Below are positions 1-10,964 of a stretch of DNA of 64,000 bases, piece by piece. Both the position numbers and the translations under genes were made by a program. The notes under the pieces were generated by a model that saw only the letters and a program-made list of their open reading frames with translations, made no database searches and was not told the DNA's origin. The stretch is from positions 806,001-870,000 of the forward strand of contig VNWV01000007.1 in assembly GCA_009801085.1 (NCBI GenBank), read 5' to 3'. This DNA comes from Lasiodiplodia sp. COLG20. Its lineage: Eukaryota; Ascomycota; Dothideomycetes; Botryosphaeriales; Botryosphaeriaceae. Position 1 is the first letter of the stretch. Every line of letters starts with the position of its first letter.

Positions 1-680
1 AGCTCTTGGCAATACCCATCCTCCATCTCTCGAAAGTTGATGGCCGAACCCGAGTCGCTGGACATGAAGACAATGGTGCCAATCGGTATGTTGGTCTGGA
101 GCAACTTCTGTGCGGTGATGATCGGGCCAATGGTGTTGGTATGGAGATGGAAGGCGAACTCGTCGAATGATCTGGACTGCTCGTCAGAAACATGCATACG
201 CCTTCCGGGTGCACTAACAGTTCAGTGGCCCTCTGTGAAAGGCATTGTCAGTGTATGCACAACCGCGCGAGTGATACAGAGGAGGCATTAGGCTCACGTT
301 CGGGTATCGCAAGACACCGGCATTGATTACGACATAGTCTATCTTGAGATTGGGGATGGCGGCGAGCTGGTTCACGAAGTTCTGTTCACTGATCAACTGA
401 CACTTCTCTCTGACGGCGCAGAAACGACAAGTCGTACTTCGATGCTGGCTTCCGACAATATGTCACAGACGAACATCTGGCAGCGGCCATGGTCGTTTCC
501 CGAATGGCCCCAGAGTGCTGACGCGTGTTCGGCATACGGCTGCCGTACCGTCGCAATGATCTTTTCGCCGCGGGCTATCAGCTGGCGGACGAACTCGAGA
601 CCGATGCCTCTGCTGGCACCCACGATGACCCAGGTGGTGGTTTCCTGGTCGCAGTAGAGCGCATCGGGAATTTGGTTCAT
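1..680 (-). CDS. Short-chain dehydrogenase/reductase, partial at left edge
   Basis: Classical NAD(P)-binding SDR cut off by the left window edge, so only the N-terminal two-thirds is seen. The ATG at 680 opens a protein with the Rossmann motif GASRGIGLEFV near residue 21. Exon 1 runs 680 to about 438 (donor GTACGA). A second exon of about 385 to 298 carries YVVINAGVLRYPN, the SDR NAG motif. A third exon starts near 176 (after GCAG) and contains FMSSDSGSAIN, where the catalytic serine normally sits. The YxxxK motif would lie beyond the edge. The layout resembles the C-factor-like SDR group, whose substrates vary, so no reaction is assigned. Splice sites are inferred; the exact start of exon 2 is uncertain. 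Confidence 0.72.
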
Positions 681-1272
681 GTTGGTTGCAGGGCCGACAG
701 AAGGTTTGGCGAGTGCGGCACACGTTGGCGGGACACTACCTGCATGCTAGTGGAAAGTGGGCGGTGATAGGCAAGGCCAGCCAGATAGGAGGGGAGTCCT
801 GCGCCTGAAACTGACCGGCTCCTGATCGCGGGGCCGCTAGGAGCGATTGAACAATGGGAAAGGTGGACTGGCAAAATAGAGGGCAGAATACGATGTCTGT
901 CCCCTCGTCGATCTGGCAGCGCGGCCAAGCCCGCCCAAACCGGGCACCCGCAGAGCTGGCGACAGGGAGCTGCAGTAGCTATATGTGCATCATCGCCGCT
1001 TGTCCTGTTCCCCAGCGCTGCGTATCGCGAACGGCTTAAGCGTGCAGGTCCAGACTCGGGCGCTGCAGCATTGAGTGCGGACAGTGCACGCCGTCATGAT
1101 TCCCGGCGACCTACGTCAGTCAGCTGTGTGGGCCTGGATGCGGTAGCGAGGAATTTCGCACATGACCTCAGCGCTGGCTGCCGATGATGCCGCACCGTAA
1201 TCCGGGTACCAGAGCGGGCTTCCAGCCGGCAGTCGGACGGGACTCCTGGAGCCGTTACGAGATGCAGGACAG
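681..1272. other. Intergenic, no gene seen
   Basis: Upstream of the left-edge SDR. Only short open frames with no coding texture on either strand; no RNA gene recognised. It probably holds the SDR promoter. Confidence 0.5.
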
Positions 1273-1524
1273 CCAATTGGTGTTTCCTCGGCGGACCTGG
1301 CTTGGCAGCTAAAAGCTCGCCGTTTACGACTGATTGGTTTAGGAGATTATTTCAAGCTGACAAACAGAAACTCAGAGCATTTACCCATTAGGTGCTCTAC
1401 GTTACTGCGAACAATCGCCGACCGAGGACGCTGGGGCGCCTCCAATCAGCCACACCGCCACCGGCTTTGCCGCTCGCCCGTGTTCTCCCGACCCGACCCT
1501 AAAAATCATCTTCTCTTTGATTGG
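1273..1524 (+). promoter_or_regulatory. CCAAT-box cluster upstream of cytochrome c
   Basis: Three copies of CCAATCA occur within about 370 bp of the cytochrome c start: reversed at 1331-1337, forward at 1442-1448 and reversed at 1518-1524. A palindromic CCAATTGG lies at 1273-1280. CCAATCA is the preferred core of the HAP2/3/5 (fungal HapB/C/E) complex, which controls respiratory genes including cytochrome c in several fungi. The sites are read directly; binding is inferred. Confidence 0.5.
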
Positions 1525-1701
1525 CTGGCTGCACGCGGCTGACCTGGGCTAAAGACGATTCTCTTCCGTCACCAACGACTTTTTCTTCTCTCCTTCTCCT
1601 TCCTCAGCGCAATCCATCAACCTTCTCTGCGACTCCGACAGACCACGTCGACTTTCAATTCCTCTTCTCTCCACACGCTACACACCTAACCTTCCGTCAA
1701 A

Positions 1702-2480
1702 ATGGGTTTCGAGGCCGGTACGCGCGCGACTCTCCCTGTCTCCTTTCACCCACGGCTCCCTACGCGACGCAACGGTGGCTTCTTCCCCGGTCTGGAAGCA
1801 TCTGTCACACCTGGCGATGGGTATATGGGCTGGTGCTCGCCGCCCTGAAGCTCTTTGACGGGGCGCGCAGCTTTGCGCCTGCGTCACGCCGGTTGACCGC
1901 TTCCGCAACTGAGGTCTCCGTCTTCGTCGCGCTGAGGCGCATCCCAATTCTCCACGACAGCTCAATCTCATCAGCCGTACATACGCTGACAGCTTTCCAT
2001 AGGTGATGCTAAGAAGGGTGCCAACCTCTTCAAGGTACGTTGCCGCTGACAGGACTCGCCGCCGGGAAACCGGTTTTGCTAGCGCGCGCAGGAACTCGTC
2101 CTAACAACCTTCACAGACCCGTTGCGCTCAGTGCCACACCCTGAAGGCCGACGAGGCCAACAAGGTCGGCCCCAAGCTTCACGGCCTCTTCGGCCGCAAG
2201 TCCGGTCAGGTCGAGGGCTTCTCCTACACCGACGCCAACAAGCAGAAGGGCGTCACGTGGGACGAGAACTCTCTGGTATGTCTCTACCGTGTGCTGGAAT
2301 ACGCTGCATCATCCTGCGGCGCCGGCGTTGCGCGAGCTTCTGTCTAACCATCCCCTACAGTTCGACTACCTCGAGAACCCTAAGAAGTACATCCCGGGTA
2401 CCAAGATGGCCTTCGGTGGTCTTAAGAAGCCCAAGGACCGCAACGACCTGATCACCTTCCTCAAGGACGAGACCGCATAA
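1702..2480 (+). CDS. cycA: Cytochrome c (mitochondrial electron carrier)
   Basis: Soluble haem protein of the intermembrane space that carries electrons from complex III to complex IV. Four exons, 1702-1717, 2003-2034, 2117-2275 and 2361-2480, sum to 327 nt and give 108 residues, the usual fungal length. The c-type haem site CAQCH is at residues 19-23, the axial methionine is in PGTKMAFGG, and the C-terminus ends [11 protein letters not shown]. Exon 1 is only 16 nt (MGFEA plus one base) and is followed by a 285-nt intron, much longer than the others. All donors are GTANGY and all acceptors YAG. CCAATCA boxes upstream suggest HAP control. The identification is secure; the symbol follows the Aspergillus name (CYC1 in yeast). 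Confidence 0.96.
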
Positions 2481-2605
2481 ATGACCTAACCTACGATACC
2501 TCCACGACTTCTACCTTCTTCGTTTGCCCTCTTATCATGTACCATCAAGACATAGACGTACGATGGGCGGGTTCCGTTGGTGGTGTTCCTCCTTTGTGCT
2601 TGTAT

Positions 2606-2611
2606 AATAAA
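2606..2611 (+). terminator. AATAAA polyadenylation signal of cytochrome c
   Basis: A consensus AATAAA hexamer 126 nt past the cytochrome c stop. Fungal genes often lack the exact hexamer, so it is a reasonable 3'-end marker. Confidence 0.45.
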
Positions 2612-3710
2612 TGGCTTTGCGTATGCTAGACATTAGACCGTTTTCCCAGTGGGTCATTGTCCGGCGATACCAACGAAATGATTCATTCTCCACTTCCGAC
2701 TTCGGGCTCCTCATCCGCGACTTGAACGCTTGCTGTGCTGATCTGTTTACACTTTTCGCAATCTTTCTTTAGGGCTGGCACACGTCACTTCGCTTGCAAT
2801 GCGCGCGCACTAAACTTTTCCATCTGCAAAGGGGCACGTCATACCGCACCAATTGGCTCGGGACGAAGCGAGAACTTCAAGTGAACGCCGACCATCAAAC
2901 TTCCACTGATCCCTTCACTCGGCGAATACTACAGCTGCAACACAGTGGCGACAGGACGAACACGCTCGCATTCCGAGAGGCGAACAGCAGCGAACGGCCA
3001 GCTCGAATTCTCACTCATCACGACCCCCTGTCGGCGCTGGCGGCCCAAGGCTTCCCAGCTCGTTCCGTCCTCCGCGCTGTTTTCGAGCGGAGCAGCTCCG
3101 CCGCCAACGGGCCGAACAAAGGAGCAAATACTGGCGCGAACGCTTCACAGCTCCGCTGGCCGCCGACAGATCCGATCGCAATCCATCGCCCACTCACCAA
3201 TTGCAGTGGCGCCTAAGTGACTGCCTTTTCTCCCCCCTTCTTGCGGCACAAAGTACGATATACGGCAATCGACGATGCGGTCCTACGGATGTCACGCCAC
3301 CGGCGCTGACAGCCAGAAGGAGCGCGTGTTGGCGACGAAAAGTGCGCCAAAGCTCCCGGAGATCGCGTCCGTGCCCCCACGTCTGCGCTGTCATGAGGCG
3401 GAAACAAGAGCGGAAAATTTGGGGGCCCATGACGCGTGCGCGGCTGTCAGTAGAACATGGTAGACTCCTTCGTTTTCATGTCTTATTTCGCGCTTGGGTA
3501 TCTAATTGTATAGCATGCGCCGCATACCTGTCTGTCCTTTTTTGGAGACTCTCCACTGTTCCATTTCCGCTTCCATCCTGTGCCATTTGTGTCGTGCAAT
3601 ACACCATTCCCCGGACCGCACGGTGGGACGACCGCCCTCCGAAAGGCGTCCAGCTCATGTTGAGTGCTTCTAATGGGAGCTGGTATCTCTACGACGAAGA
3701 TTTCGCACCA
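2612..3710. other. Intergenic between convergent genes
   Basis: About 1.1 kb between the 3' ends of cytochrome c (+) and the small disordered protein gene (-). An open frame at 2794-3216 (+) has an arbitrary composition, no domain and no supporting splice pattern. No RNA gene is recognised. Confidence 0.45.
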
Positions 3711-4439
3711 TCATGCTGGTGTGCCCGACCTGCTCTTCCGCGATGCAGGACTGTTGCTATCCCTATCCCTCTTATTGCTACCGCTCCCTGAACGCGAGCC
3801 AGACGTCTGTTGTTGCTGTTGTGGCGGCGGAGGCGGCGTGGCGTCTTCCCATTCAGCTTCCGAGTCGTCGCTGTCGAAGCCGGCGACGATTTTTTCGAAG
3901 TGAAGGCGAGTCTGCGGTAGAGACTGTTGAGGGGAGAGTAGATAACAATTAGCGGACCAACTTGTCATTGCGAAAGCGCCAATGTCATCTCCAACATAAG
4001 ACGGGGTGTTTGTGCTACGAGCGAGAGCTGCAAAGGCAATGAATTGCCCCGGCACCTCGAACCCCGGAAGATGCATCCATTCGTCCGCGCGCAAGCCGCA
4101 CCCTCACAGCCTAGTGTCCGAGTGGTATCCCGTACGGTGACACGAAAAGGAATGGGAAGGAGATAGCTAGCGTACCTCATTCCGCGCGACCGAGTGCCAG
4201 ATCAGCATCTCGTTGCTCTCCAGTATCCGCGCCGCGTTGTACCGCCGCTCGCGCTCCTCGAACGTCTCATCACGCGCCAGCGCCGCGCGCTGCTGTTGTT
4301 GCTGTCTCATGCTGCTGCTTGTGCCGCCGCCGCCGCCGCGATGAGGTGTCGCGCTGTGGATATGTGCGGGTCGGTTGCGTGCTTGTCGGTCTTGCTGGAG
4401 CGGGGTGTAAGGTTGGTGATGGTGGTGATGGGAGGACAT
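3711..4439 (-). CDS. Small conserved-type disordered protein, function unknown
   Basis: Two exons, 4439-4176 and 3923-3711 (donor GTACGC, acceptor CAACAG), join in phase and give 158 residues. The N-terminus is low complexity (His run after MSS, then Gln and Gly runs). A central charged block reads ERERRYNAARILESNEMLIW, then crosses the exon junction into SVARNESLPQTRLHFEKIVAGF, the only part that looks constrained. The C-terminus is acidic (DSDDSEAEWED), then Pro/Gln runs and a basic Ser-rich tail. There is no signal peptide or membrane segment. The splice falling cleanly inside the conserved-looking block supports the model. I believe short fungal proteins with a similar block exist, but I cannot name a function. 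Confidence 0.7.
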
Positions 4440-4987
4440 GGCGAGGTGATAGCAGGTTATTTTTTCGGTGGAGGAACACCCGTGCTAGGAACGTTGCAGA
4501 TTCGTCTCGGGGAAGATGTGATGGATGAGTGATCGTAGCTCGAAGAGCTAGATGGTAACGCAGCGAGAGGTGAGGACCGAGGCTCCCAGGCGATACGAGC
4601 GGGGAATGCGAGTGGAAGGCAGTTGGTGTGAAAAAAAAAAAAAGTGACAAGTCGGCTGCTGCCTGTGTGACTTTTGAGTGTGACCAGCTCACATCTTGTG
4701 TTCACGTCAGCGAGTCGACGGCTTTTGGTGGGACAGCAGAGAGCCTAGAGACACGGTCTTGGATAGCTACAGGTCGACAATGGGGCTGGCGTCAGCCAAT
4801 CCGCTGTTCGGCTGTGACGTGCTGCCCCGCGGGCCGCCCCGCACCGCATCTCGTTAAAGATTTTCTTCCCGTCCCTACGCATTCACGGGCACGATAAAAT
4901 AACAAAGGGTGGGTAATCATCAAATTCATCCAATTCTATCTATCATGGATCATGCTTTTTGGTCCTCCTCTAACTATGGGTATACAT
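4440..4987. other. Promoter of small protein gene and 3' flank of AKR
   Basis: No coding frame is supported. A 13-A run lies at about 4630-4642, upstream of the minus-strand gene, a poly(dA:dT) tract of the kind common in fungal promoters. Confidence 0.4.
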
Positions 4988-6122
4988 CTACAAGTTGGCA
5001 AGAGGATCGTAGCCCTCGGGCTCGGACCTGTCGGGGAACCTCAGGTTGACACCGAAGGCGGGATAGACGAATCTGGTGACGCCCTTGACCTTGTGAATGT
5101 TCTCCAGAGCCTGCAGGTCCTCGGCGCTGAACTGGACAATGTTCTTGTTCTCGTCTATCCGGGAGGGGGTGACGGACTTGGCGAGGACGGAGCTTCCACG
5201 CGCGACTGGGATAAAAGCGTCAGTTTACCCGGGCTCATTGGTGGAAAAAGCAGCTGCGTCTCGGGGTCAAACTCACCGTGGTAGCTCAGCAGAATGTTGC
5301 CGGGACCGACGTTGTACTTCTTGGCCAGCTCCTGGACACCCTCCTCCTTGAACAAGGGGCTGCCAGTGCTGCCGAGCGGGCTGTAGGCGGTAATGTGGAT
5401 GCCCTTGGCCTTGCAGAAATCAACAATCTCCTGCTGGGGCAGGTACGGGTGGTTCTCGATCTGGTTGGCAGCGGGGACGATCTTGGCCACCTTGAGAAGA
5501 GCCTCCAGGAAGGGAACGGAGAAGTTAGCGACGCCAATGGCCTTGGCCTTGCCCTTAGCGGGCAGCTCCTCGAGGAGCTTCCAGGTCTGAAGGAACGACC
5601 ACGACTTGTCCAGGTCACGGGAACCGTCAGGGAGCTTGGGAATTGTGGGGTGGTTGCCTACGCCGCTTGTCAGTTGGTGCGCTTCGTGGGAAGCTTGTTG
5701 CGCTACACACCCTTAGGGTTCATAGGCACCGGCCAGTCTGTGGATCGTTCAATTAGTCTCGGTCTTCAAGCCGGAGCAAGCATTGGGGAGAACTCACGCA
5801 TCAGGTACAGGTCGACGTAGTCAAGACCCAGGCGCCTCAAGCTCTCGTCGAGGTTCTCCTCGACACGCGAGTGGAAGGTGCACCACAGCTTGGTGGTGAT
5901 GAAGACGTCCTCGCGCTTCACGATGCCGGCGGCGAAGGCCTCCTTGAGCGCCTCACCGACCTCGCCCTCATTGCCGTACATGTAGGCGCAGTCGATGTGA
6001 CGGTAGCCCGACTTCAGCGCGTGAGTGACGGCAGCCTTGACCTGGCCAGGCTCGGACTGCCAGGTGCCCAGGCCAAGGGCGGGGATGGTGGCGCCGGTGT
6101 TGAGGGGGAGAGGAGTGTTCAT
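4988..6122 (-). CDS. NADP-dependent aldo-keto reductase (GLD1/GCY1-like uronate or glyceraldehyde reductase)
   Basis: Cytosolic (alpha/beta)8 AKR that reduces aldehyde carbons of sugars with NADPH. Four exons, 6122-5798, 5737-5711, 5657-5277 and 5205-4988, total 951 nt (316 residues, the normal length). The 27-nt micro-exon supplies part of the motif [12 protein letters not shown], and its exact fit validates the model. The catalytic tetrad is complete: Asp44, Tyr49, Lys78 and His109. The text around [20 protein letters not shown] and AKSVTPSRI resembles fungal L-glyceraldehyde reductase GLD1 and yeast Gcy1. Start 6122 (MNTPLPLN) fits homologues; an in-frame ATG at 6191 is less likely. It lies head to head with myo-inositol oxygenase, so a role as D-glucuronate reductase is proposed; this is inference. 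Confidence 0.9.
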
Positions 6123-7183
6123 GGTGGGCTTGGGGTCGAGGATGCTGGAGGGAGTAGACTTGAGGATGAAGTTGCAGAGAGACGGGTTCATGGCAGAAGA
6201 GACGGCGTGCGCGCTGTTTTTACTCTCAGGCGCGAAGTCAACAGCTGTCGCGGCCGCGCACCCCACCTCTCCGCGCGAATGCAGTCAAACGCCGATGACG
6301 CCACAGGCACAGCGGGGCATTGGCCGGGCGTCGGTAGTCGGTGTTTCTATCGGCGAGCCGAGCACGTGCGCGCGTCCGGGGTCGAAGCAGCCGCAACGCC
6401 AGCAGCGCAGGGCGAAGTGCCGTTATGGGCGAGGAAAAGGTCACTTCCGGCGCGGCTAGCCCGATGTCCCTGCCGCACCGCCAGGTTTCCCCCGCAGCTG
6501 GCGGCTGAGGCTCGCGCTGCCGTCGTCTCCAGGGCGCTGAGCCACAGAGGCCGTTGCCGGCAGTTGAGGCGTGGGCGCGCGTGCGGGTAGGCCGAAGCGG
6601 GTTCCTTCTCTCGAAGCTCTCTCACGTGGGCGGCGATGGGTAATCGAGGCCTTCCAGAAGACGTCGGCGCCAAGCACGATCTCCGGGGCAGGTTCTCCGC
6701 GCTAGCGAAAAGTGGTTTCCGACGCCCTCCTTCCCCGCTGACATCAACAGCTTGCCTTTTTCAGAGCGTGTAACCTGATCCTCAGGCCTGCCGGGGCAAA
6801 CTTGCCTCCGCTAGGCCTGGGGTGGAGCTGCAGACCGCTGCCCGTGTGGGGAGTGCGAGATGAGCCTACCACAGCGCGAGCGTTTCTCCTGCCGTCAGAT
6901 TGTGGGGAGCGAGCTCTGCGGAGAGCGCCTGCTGGGAACTTAGTTTCCAGCACGCCTCTCGTCATGGATTCCGGGGACGCGCCCTGGCCCAGGCCCTCCG
7001 CCCTCTGCCATTGCCTCTTCTGTGTGTCTGAGTAAAGTCCTGGTGTAGTTTGATATTTAACCACGTCCGCCACGACCCCCTTCTCCTACCATCATCACTC
7101 ACCAAGTCTCTTCATCACTACCAAGTTTCTTCCTTACTTCGCATTCATCCTAAGATACCCACTGCTGTAGCAGCACATTCACA
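6123..7183. promoter_or_regulatory. Shared divergent promoter, AKR / myo-inositol oxygenase
   Basis: A 1,061-bp region between two head-to-head redox genes, GC-rich near the AKR and CT-rich (CACCAAG, CTTCATCAC) over the last 130 nt before the MIOX ATG, as in strongly expressed fungal genes. No further gene is supported; the frames at 6238-6677 and 6744-7073 lack coding texture. Confidence 0.45.
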
Positions 7184-8229
7184 ATGGCCCCCATCGCCAT
7201 CGACAACGCCGCCCCCGCCGCTGTCCCTGTCAAGGGCCAGGACGGCATCAACCAGGAGCGCGATGGTCTTGCTCTCGAGGAGCTCTCCGACAACATCGAC
7301 GCCGTCAACGTTCTCAAGGATACGTTGAAGAAGCAGGGCATGACCCAGGAGGAGGTCGACATCTACACCCAGTCCAAGTTCGATGCCGAGAAGGACAAGA
7401 CCCAGTTCCGCCAGTACGAGGAGGCATGCGACCGCGTTAAGAACTTCTATCGCGAGCAGCACGAGAAGCAGACCGTTGCCTACAACCTCAAGGCCCGCAA
7501 CGACTTCCACTCCAAGACCCGTGCTGAGATGACCGTCTGGGAGGCCATCGAGAAGCTCAACACCCTCATCGACGAGTCCGACCCCGACACTTCGCTCTCC
7601 CAGATCGAGCACCTGCTCCAGACCGCCGAGGCCATCCGCCGCGATGGCAAGCCTCGCTGGATGCAGCTGACTGGCCTGATCCACGACCTTGGCAAGCTGC
7701 TCTTCTTCTTCGACGCCCAGGGCCAGTGGGACGTTGTTGGTGACACTTTCCCCGTCGGCTGCAACTTCGACAGGCGCATCATCTACCCCGACACCTTCAA
7801 GGGCAACCCCGACTACGGCCACGAGATCTACGGCCAGGAGTACGGCATCTACACCCCTGGCTGCGGTCTTGACAACGTCATGCTCTCCTGGGGCCACGAC
7901 GAGTACCTCTACCACATCGCCAAGGAGCAGTCCACCATTCCCGACGAGGGTCTCGCCATGATCCGCTACCACTCCTTCTACCCCTGGCACAAGGAGGGCG
8001 CCTACCACTGGATGATGAACGAGAAGGACAAGAAGATGCTCGAGGCCGTCAAGGCTTTCAACCCCTACGACCTCTACTCCAAGAGCGACGACATGCCCAA
8101 GGCTGAGGAGCTCAAGGTATGTTCCATCACTTCACGGGAATCCCTTAAGACAGACACTAACAGACTTTGTAGGACTACTACCAGGAGCTCATCGACGAGT
8201 ACTTCCCCAACAAGGTCATCAGGTGGTAG
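7184..8229 (+). CDS. myo-Inositol oxygenase (MIOX)
   Basis: Di-iron oxygenase that cleaves the myo-inositol ring with O2 to D-glucuronate, the entry step of inositol catabolism. Exon 1 is 7184-8116 and exon 2 8173-8229 (intron GTATGT...TTGTAG), giving 329 residues. All hallmark segments are present in order: DESDPDTS, the histidine in EHLLQTAEAIR, the HD metal pair in GLIHDLGK, GDTFPVGC, SWGHDEYLYH, IRYHSFYPWH and YDLYSKSDD, then the C-terminal IDEYFPNKVIRW that resembles the animal enzyme's end. The N-terminus has about 40 extra residues relative to animal MIOX. Codons are strongly C-ending, which suggests high expression. The gene is divergent from the AKR that could use its product. Confidence 0.96.
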
Positions 8230-10118
8230 ATGTGGTGCAATCTTGAGACACGACGATCACGGCACTTGAGCGAATCTTTCTTATATAATATTTGGCGTTT
8301 TGGGATGAAATCGACAGACATGAGTACCCGCTGCAAAAACACTTCAAGCAGCCAATTGTGATAGAATCGCACAATGAACAAATTGGGCGCCAAAAAGGCG
8401 CCTGTCCTCTTCAAAAATCTGATCCATTTTTGCTGTGAAATCCTTGTGATGTGATGGATAGTAGCCGTTTCCAGTTGGCTCAAATCCTTCCCGCGTCCGT
8501 CGATCTTGACTTTTGAGTGTACCAAATACTACATACCATCTGTGCTGGTCCTTGAGAACTCGCTCAGAGTGTTACATTAACGCAAATGAATCGTAATGCC
8601 CAGTTCTTAGCAACGCTAACCATGGACTCCCTCCATTTCAGCCGCTCGTTAGACGCCTGACCCCGCCTTCTGGCTGAACACGTCTCCTACGCCCGCTTGT
8701 ACCTCTTTGCATGCAGCAGTCCTTCCTCCCGCCATGAAACGTGTCACAAAGCACCCCGGAATCCGCACTCCACACTAAGACGTGATTACTGCTGCTGCAA
8801 CACCAACCACCAGAGAGCATAGAAACGCCCGCATAACGCATGAAATTCCTGTCGTGTCACGCACGTACGGATGGCACATGTGAAGACGACGCGCAAATTT
8901 GCGTCTCCCTCCGTTGCATGCCCACCATCGCAATCCATCATCCGCGCGCCGTCCGTGGTCTTCCGAAGCCGTGGGCAAGCGGTGGTCGTCGCTCTCCGGT
9001 TTCCCCAGTTTCCCCACCGCAGTCAACAAGCCCCACCCTGCATGTCACCCACCGAAAAATAGCAGGAGGCCCACAAGAAGGGCCTCATCATCACGCAGGA
9101 GCTGTCCTTTGCATCACAGCGCTCTGCACGGTTACGTCAGCAAGCGTCCGGTTTCACTACTGTGATGCAAACAACAATTGCCTTTCAGCATTTGCCACCA
9201 CCACCACGACCCTCTTCCCCGCCACCGAGGGTCGGCGAGCATACATCGTGAATAGCTCTCAAATGCCCCGAAAATTCGCCTATTCGTCATAGCACCTGGA
9301 CCTGTCTCAAAAAGCTCGGGGCTTGACTCGGAGATAGAGAGGGGGGACGGTGGCCAAGCGGAATCTGGGTTCCGGCCGGGGTGTCAGATCGAGTTTGCGC
9401 AAGCCAAGACCCATCGTCCTAGGCTCGTGTCCAATCGATTTTCTTCACTTGCTAATGCCGGTGGCGCAGGGTCGATGTGCCGAATGAGATTTGCGATTTG
9501 ATGCATGTGGGGTCTGGAAGAGTCCTGCCACACTGCGGAAGGCAATAATAGAGGCCATCGTCGGGTGCGTGGCTGGCGGGACGGGATGGAAACGATGAGG
9601 CGGGAGTAGGCGAGAATTGCCCTTTTCAGACGCAGAGACGGTTTGGGCGGCCGTACTATGAATTCGAGCAAGTCGATCTGAACCGAGAAGAGACGAAAGC
9701 GGAAAAATTGATCGAACGGAAGAGCTGCTTGCGAGTTAGCGTCCAAAGGAATGTGGTGCCTAATGGAAAAGATTCCTCGATGAGGAAACGGAGACGGTTA
9801 CCCCACAAGGAGATCTGTCTTAGCAAGACTTACCCCAGATTCCGGAGAAGATAGAACCGAGATGTCTAGCAAAGAGAGCTGCGATACCGACACGTGATAG
9901 CGCGCTTGCTTTGAAACACGTCTAATGCAGGACATCAAGGTAGAAAGAGGAAAAGACAAAATGCCGATGATTGGCTGAAGACTTGGGGAGCTGAATCAAA
10001 AAGAAAATTATAATGGAAATTATCTATGCGAACTCCAACGCATGCCGAACTCTTAACAATAATCTATTCCTCCTCTTTTTGATGACTTAATCCTACCTCT
10101 CAGTGTTCCTTCTCTTCT
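8230..10118. other. 1.9-kb intergenic stretch, nothing supported
   Basis: Lies between the 3' ends of MIOX (+) and the KduD-like SDR (-). The open frames here (8840-9292 +, 9384-9746 -) have no domain, no good start and no splice logic. No tRNA or repeat was recognised. Confidence 0.4.
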
Positions 10119-10964
10119 TTACCTGCCCATCCAACCACCGTCGACGGTCAACACCTCGCCGCCAACGTATCCTGCTGCCCTTGATGCTAGGAACACCACG
10201 GCACCCTTGAAGTCCTCGGGACTTCCCCAGCGGCCCGCCGGAATGCGCTGCAAAATGCTGTCGGCGCGGTTCTTGTCGTTGATCAGCGCAGTGTTCATCT
10301 CCGTCGCAATGTACCCCGGAGCGATGGCGTTGACGGCGATGCCCTTGCTAGACCACTCGTTGCTCAGCGCCTTGGTCAGCTGCGCCACGCCACCCTTGCT
10401 GGCGGCGTATGCGGGCACGGTGATGCCACCCTGGAAGGAGAGGAGCGAGGCGACGTTGATGATGGCGCCGCGGCGGCCGGTCGAGTCGGCCTCGCGGGCG
10501 AGCATGTGCGCGCCGACGTCGCGGCAGAGGGTGAAGACGGTGTTCAGGTTGACCTGCAGCACCGCGTCCCAGTCCTCGTCTGGGAACTGGTGTGCCGGGT
10601 GCCTCTTCTGGATGCCGGCGCAGTTGAGGAGGATGTCGATCTTGAGGCCGTCGCCGGTGATCTTGGGGGTGAGGGCTGCGACGGACTTCGCGTCGCTCAG
10701 GTCTGCGGTGTAGATGGTCGCTTTCCGGCCAAGGGCCTCGATCTGAGACTTGGTCGCTGTGTTGGACGTGTCACGCTGGAAGACGTCAGTCAATATGTGG
10801 GTGAGCTGAGGCCTGAGCCCAATTCAGATGCATACCTGGATGAGGATGAGGTCGGCGCCAGCTTCAGCCAATGCCACAGCCATTGCCTGGCCAATGCCCC
10901 GGGTGCCGCCCGTGACGAGCGCCGTCTGGCCCTCAAGGGAGAAGAGCTGTTGCACAGAGGTCAT
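10119..10964 (-). CDS. KduD-like SDR, candidate 5-keto-D-gluconate reductase
   Basis: Classical SDR of 261 residues in two exons, 10964-10836 and 10775-10119 (donor GTATGC, acceptor TTCCAG). It shows the TGGTRGIG cofactor motif, NCAG, the catalytic serine in [18 protein letters not shown] (Tyr and Lys) and the C-terminal VDGGWMGR. The stretches [23 protein letters not shown] and [12 protein letters not shown] closely resemble bacterial KduD and gluconate 5-dehydrogenase type enzymes that act on keto-gluconates. The gene is head to head with an L-idonate/sorbitol-type dehydrogenase, so reduction of 5-keto-D-gluconate to D-gluconate is proposed. The start was taken at MTSVQQLF; the frame stays open for 58 codons upstream to 11138. 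Confidence 0.9.

Noticed and set aside
2794..3216. 140-residue plus frame between cytochrome c and the small protein gene
   Set aside because: No domain or conserved pattern, and overlapping frames are equally open in this GC-rich patch.
7145..8008. 287-residue open frame antisense to MIOX
   Set aside because: A Val/Leu/Gly/Asp-rich shadow caused by the strong C-ending codon bias of the MIOX gene on the other strand; no motif.
9340..9420. tRNA-like GGTGGCCAAGCGG stretch
   Set aside because: Resembles an A-box, but no GGTTCGANTCC-type B-box or cloverleaf follows at the right distance.
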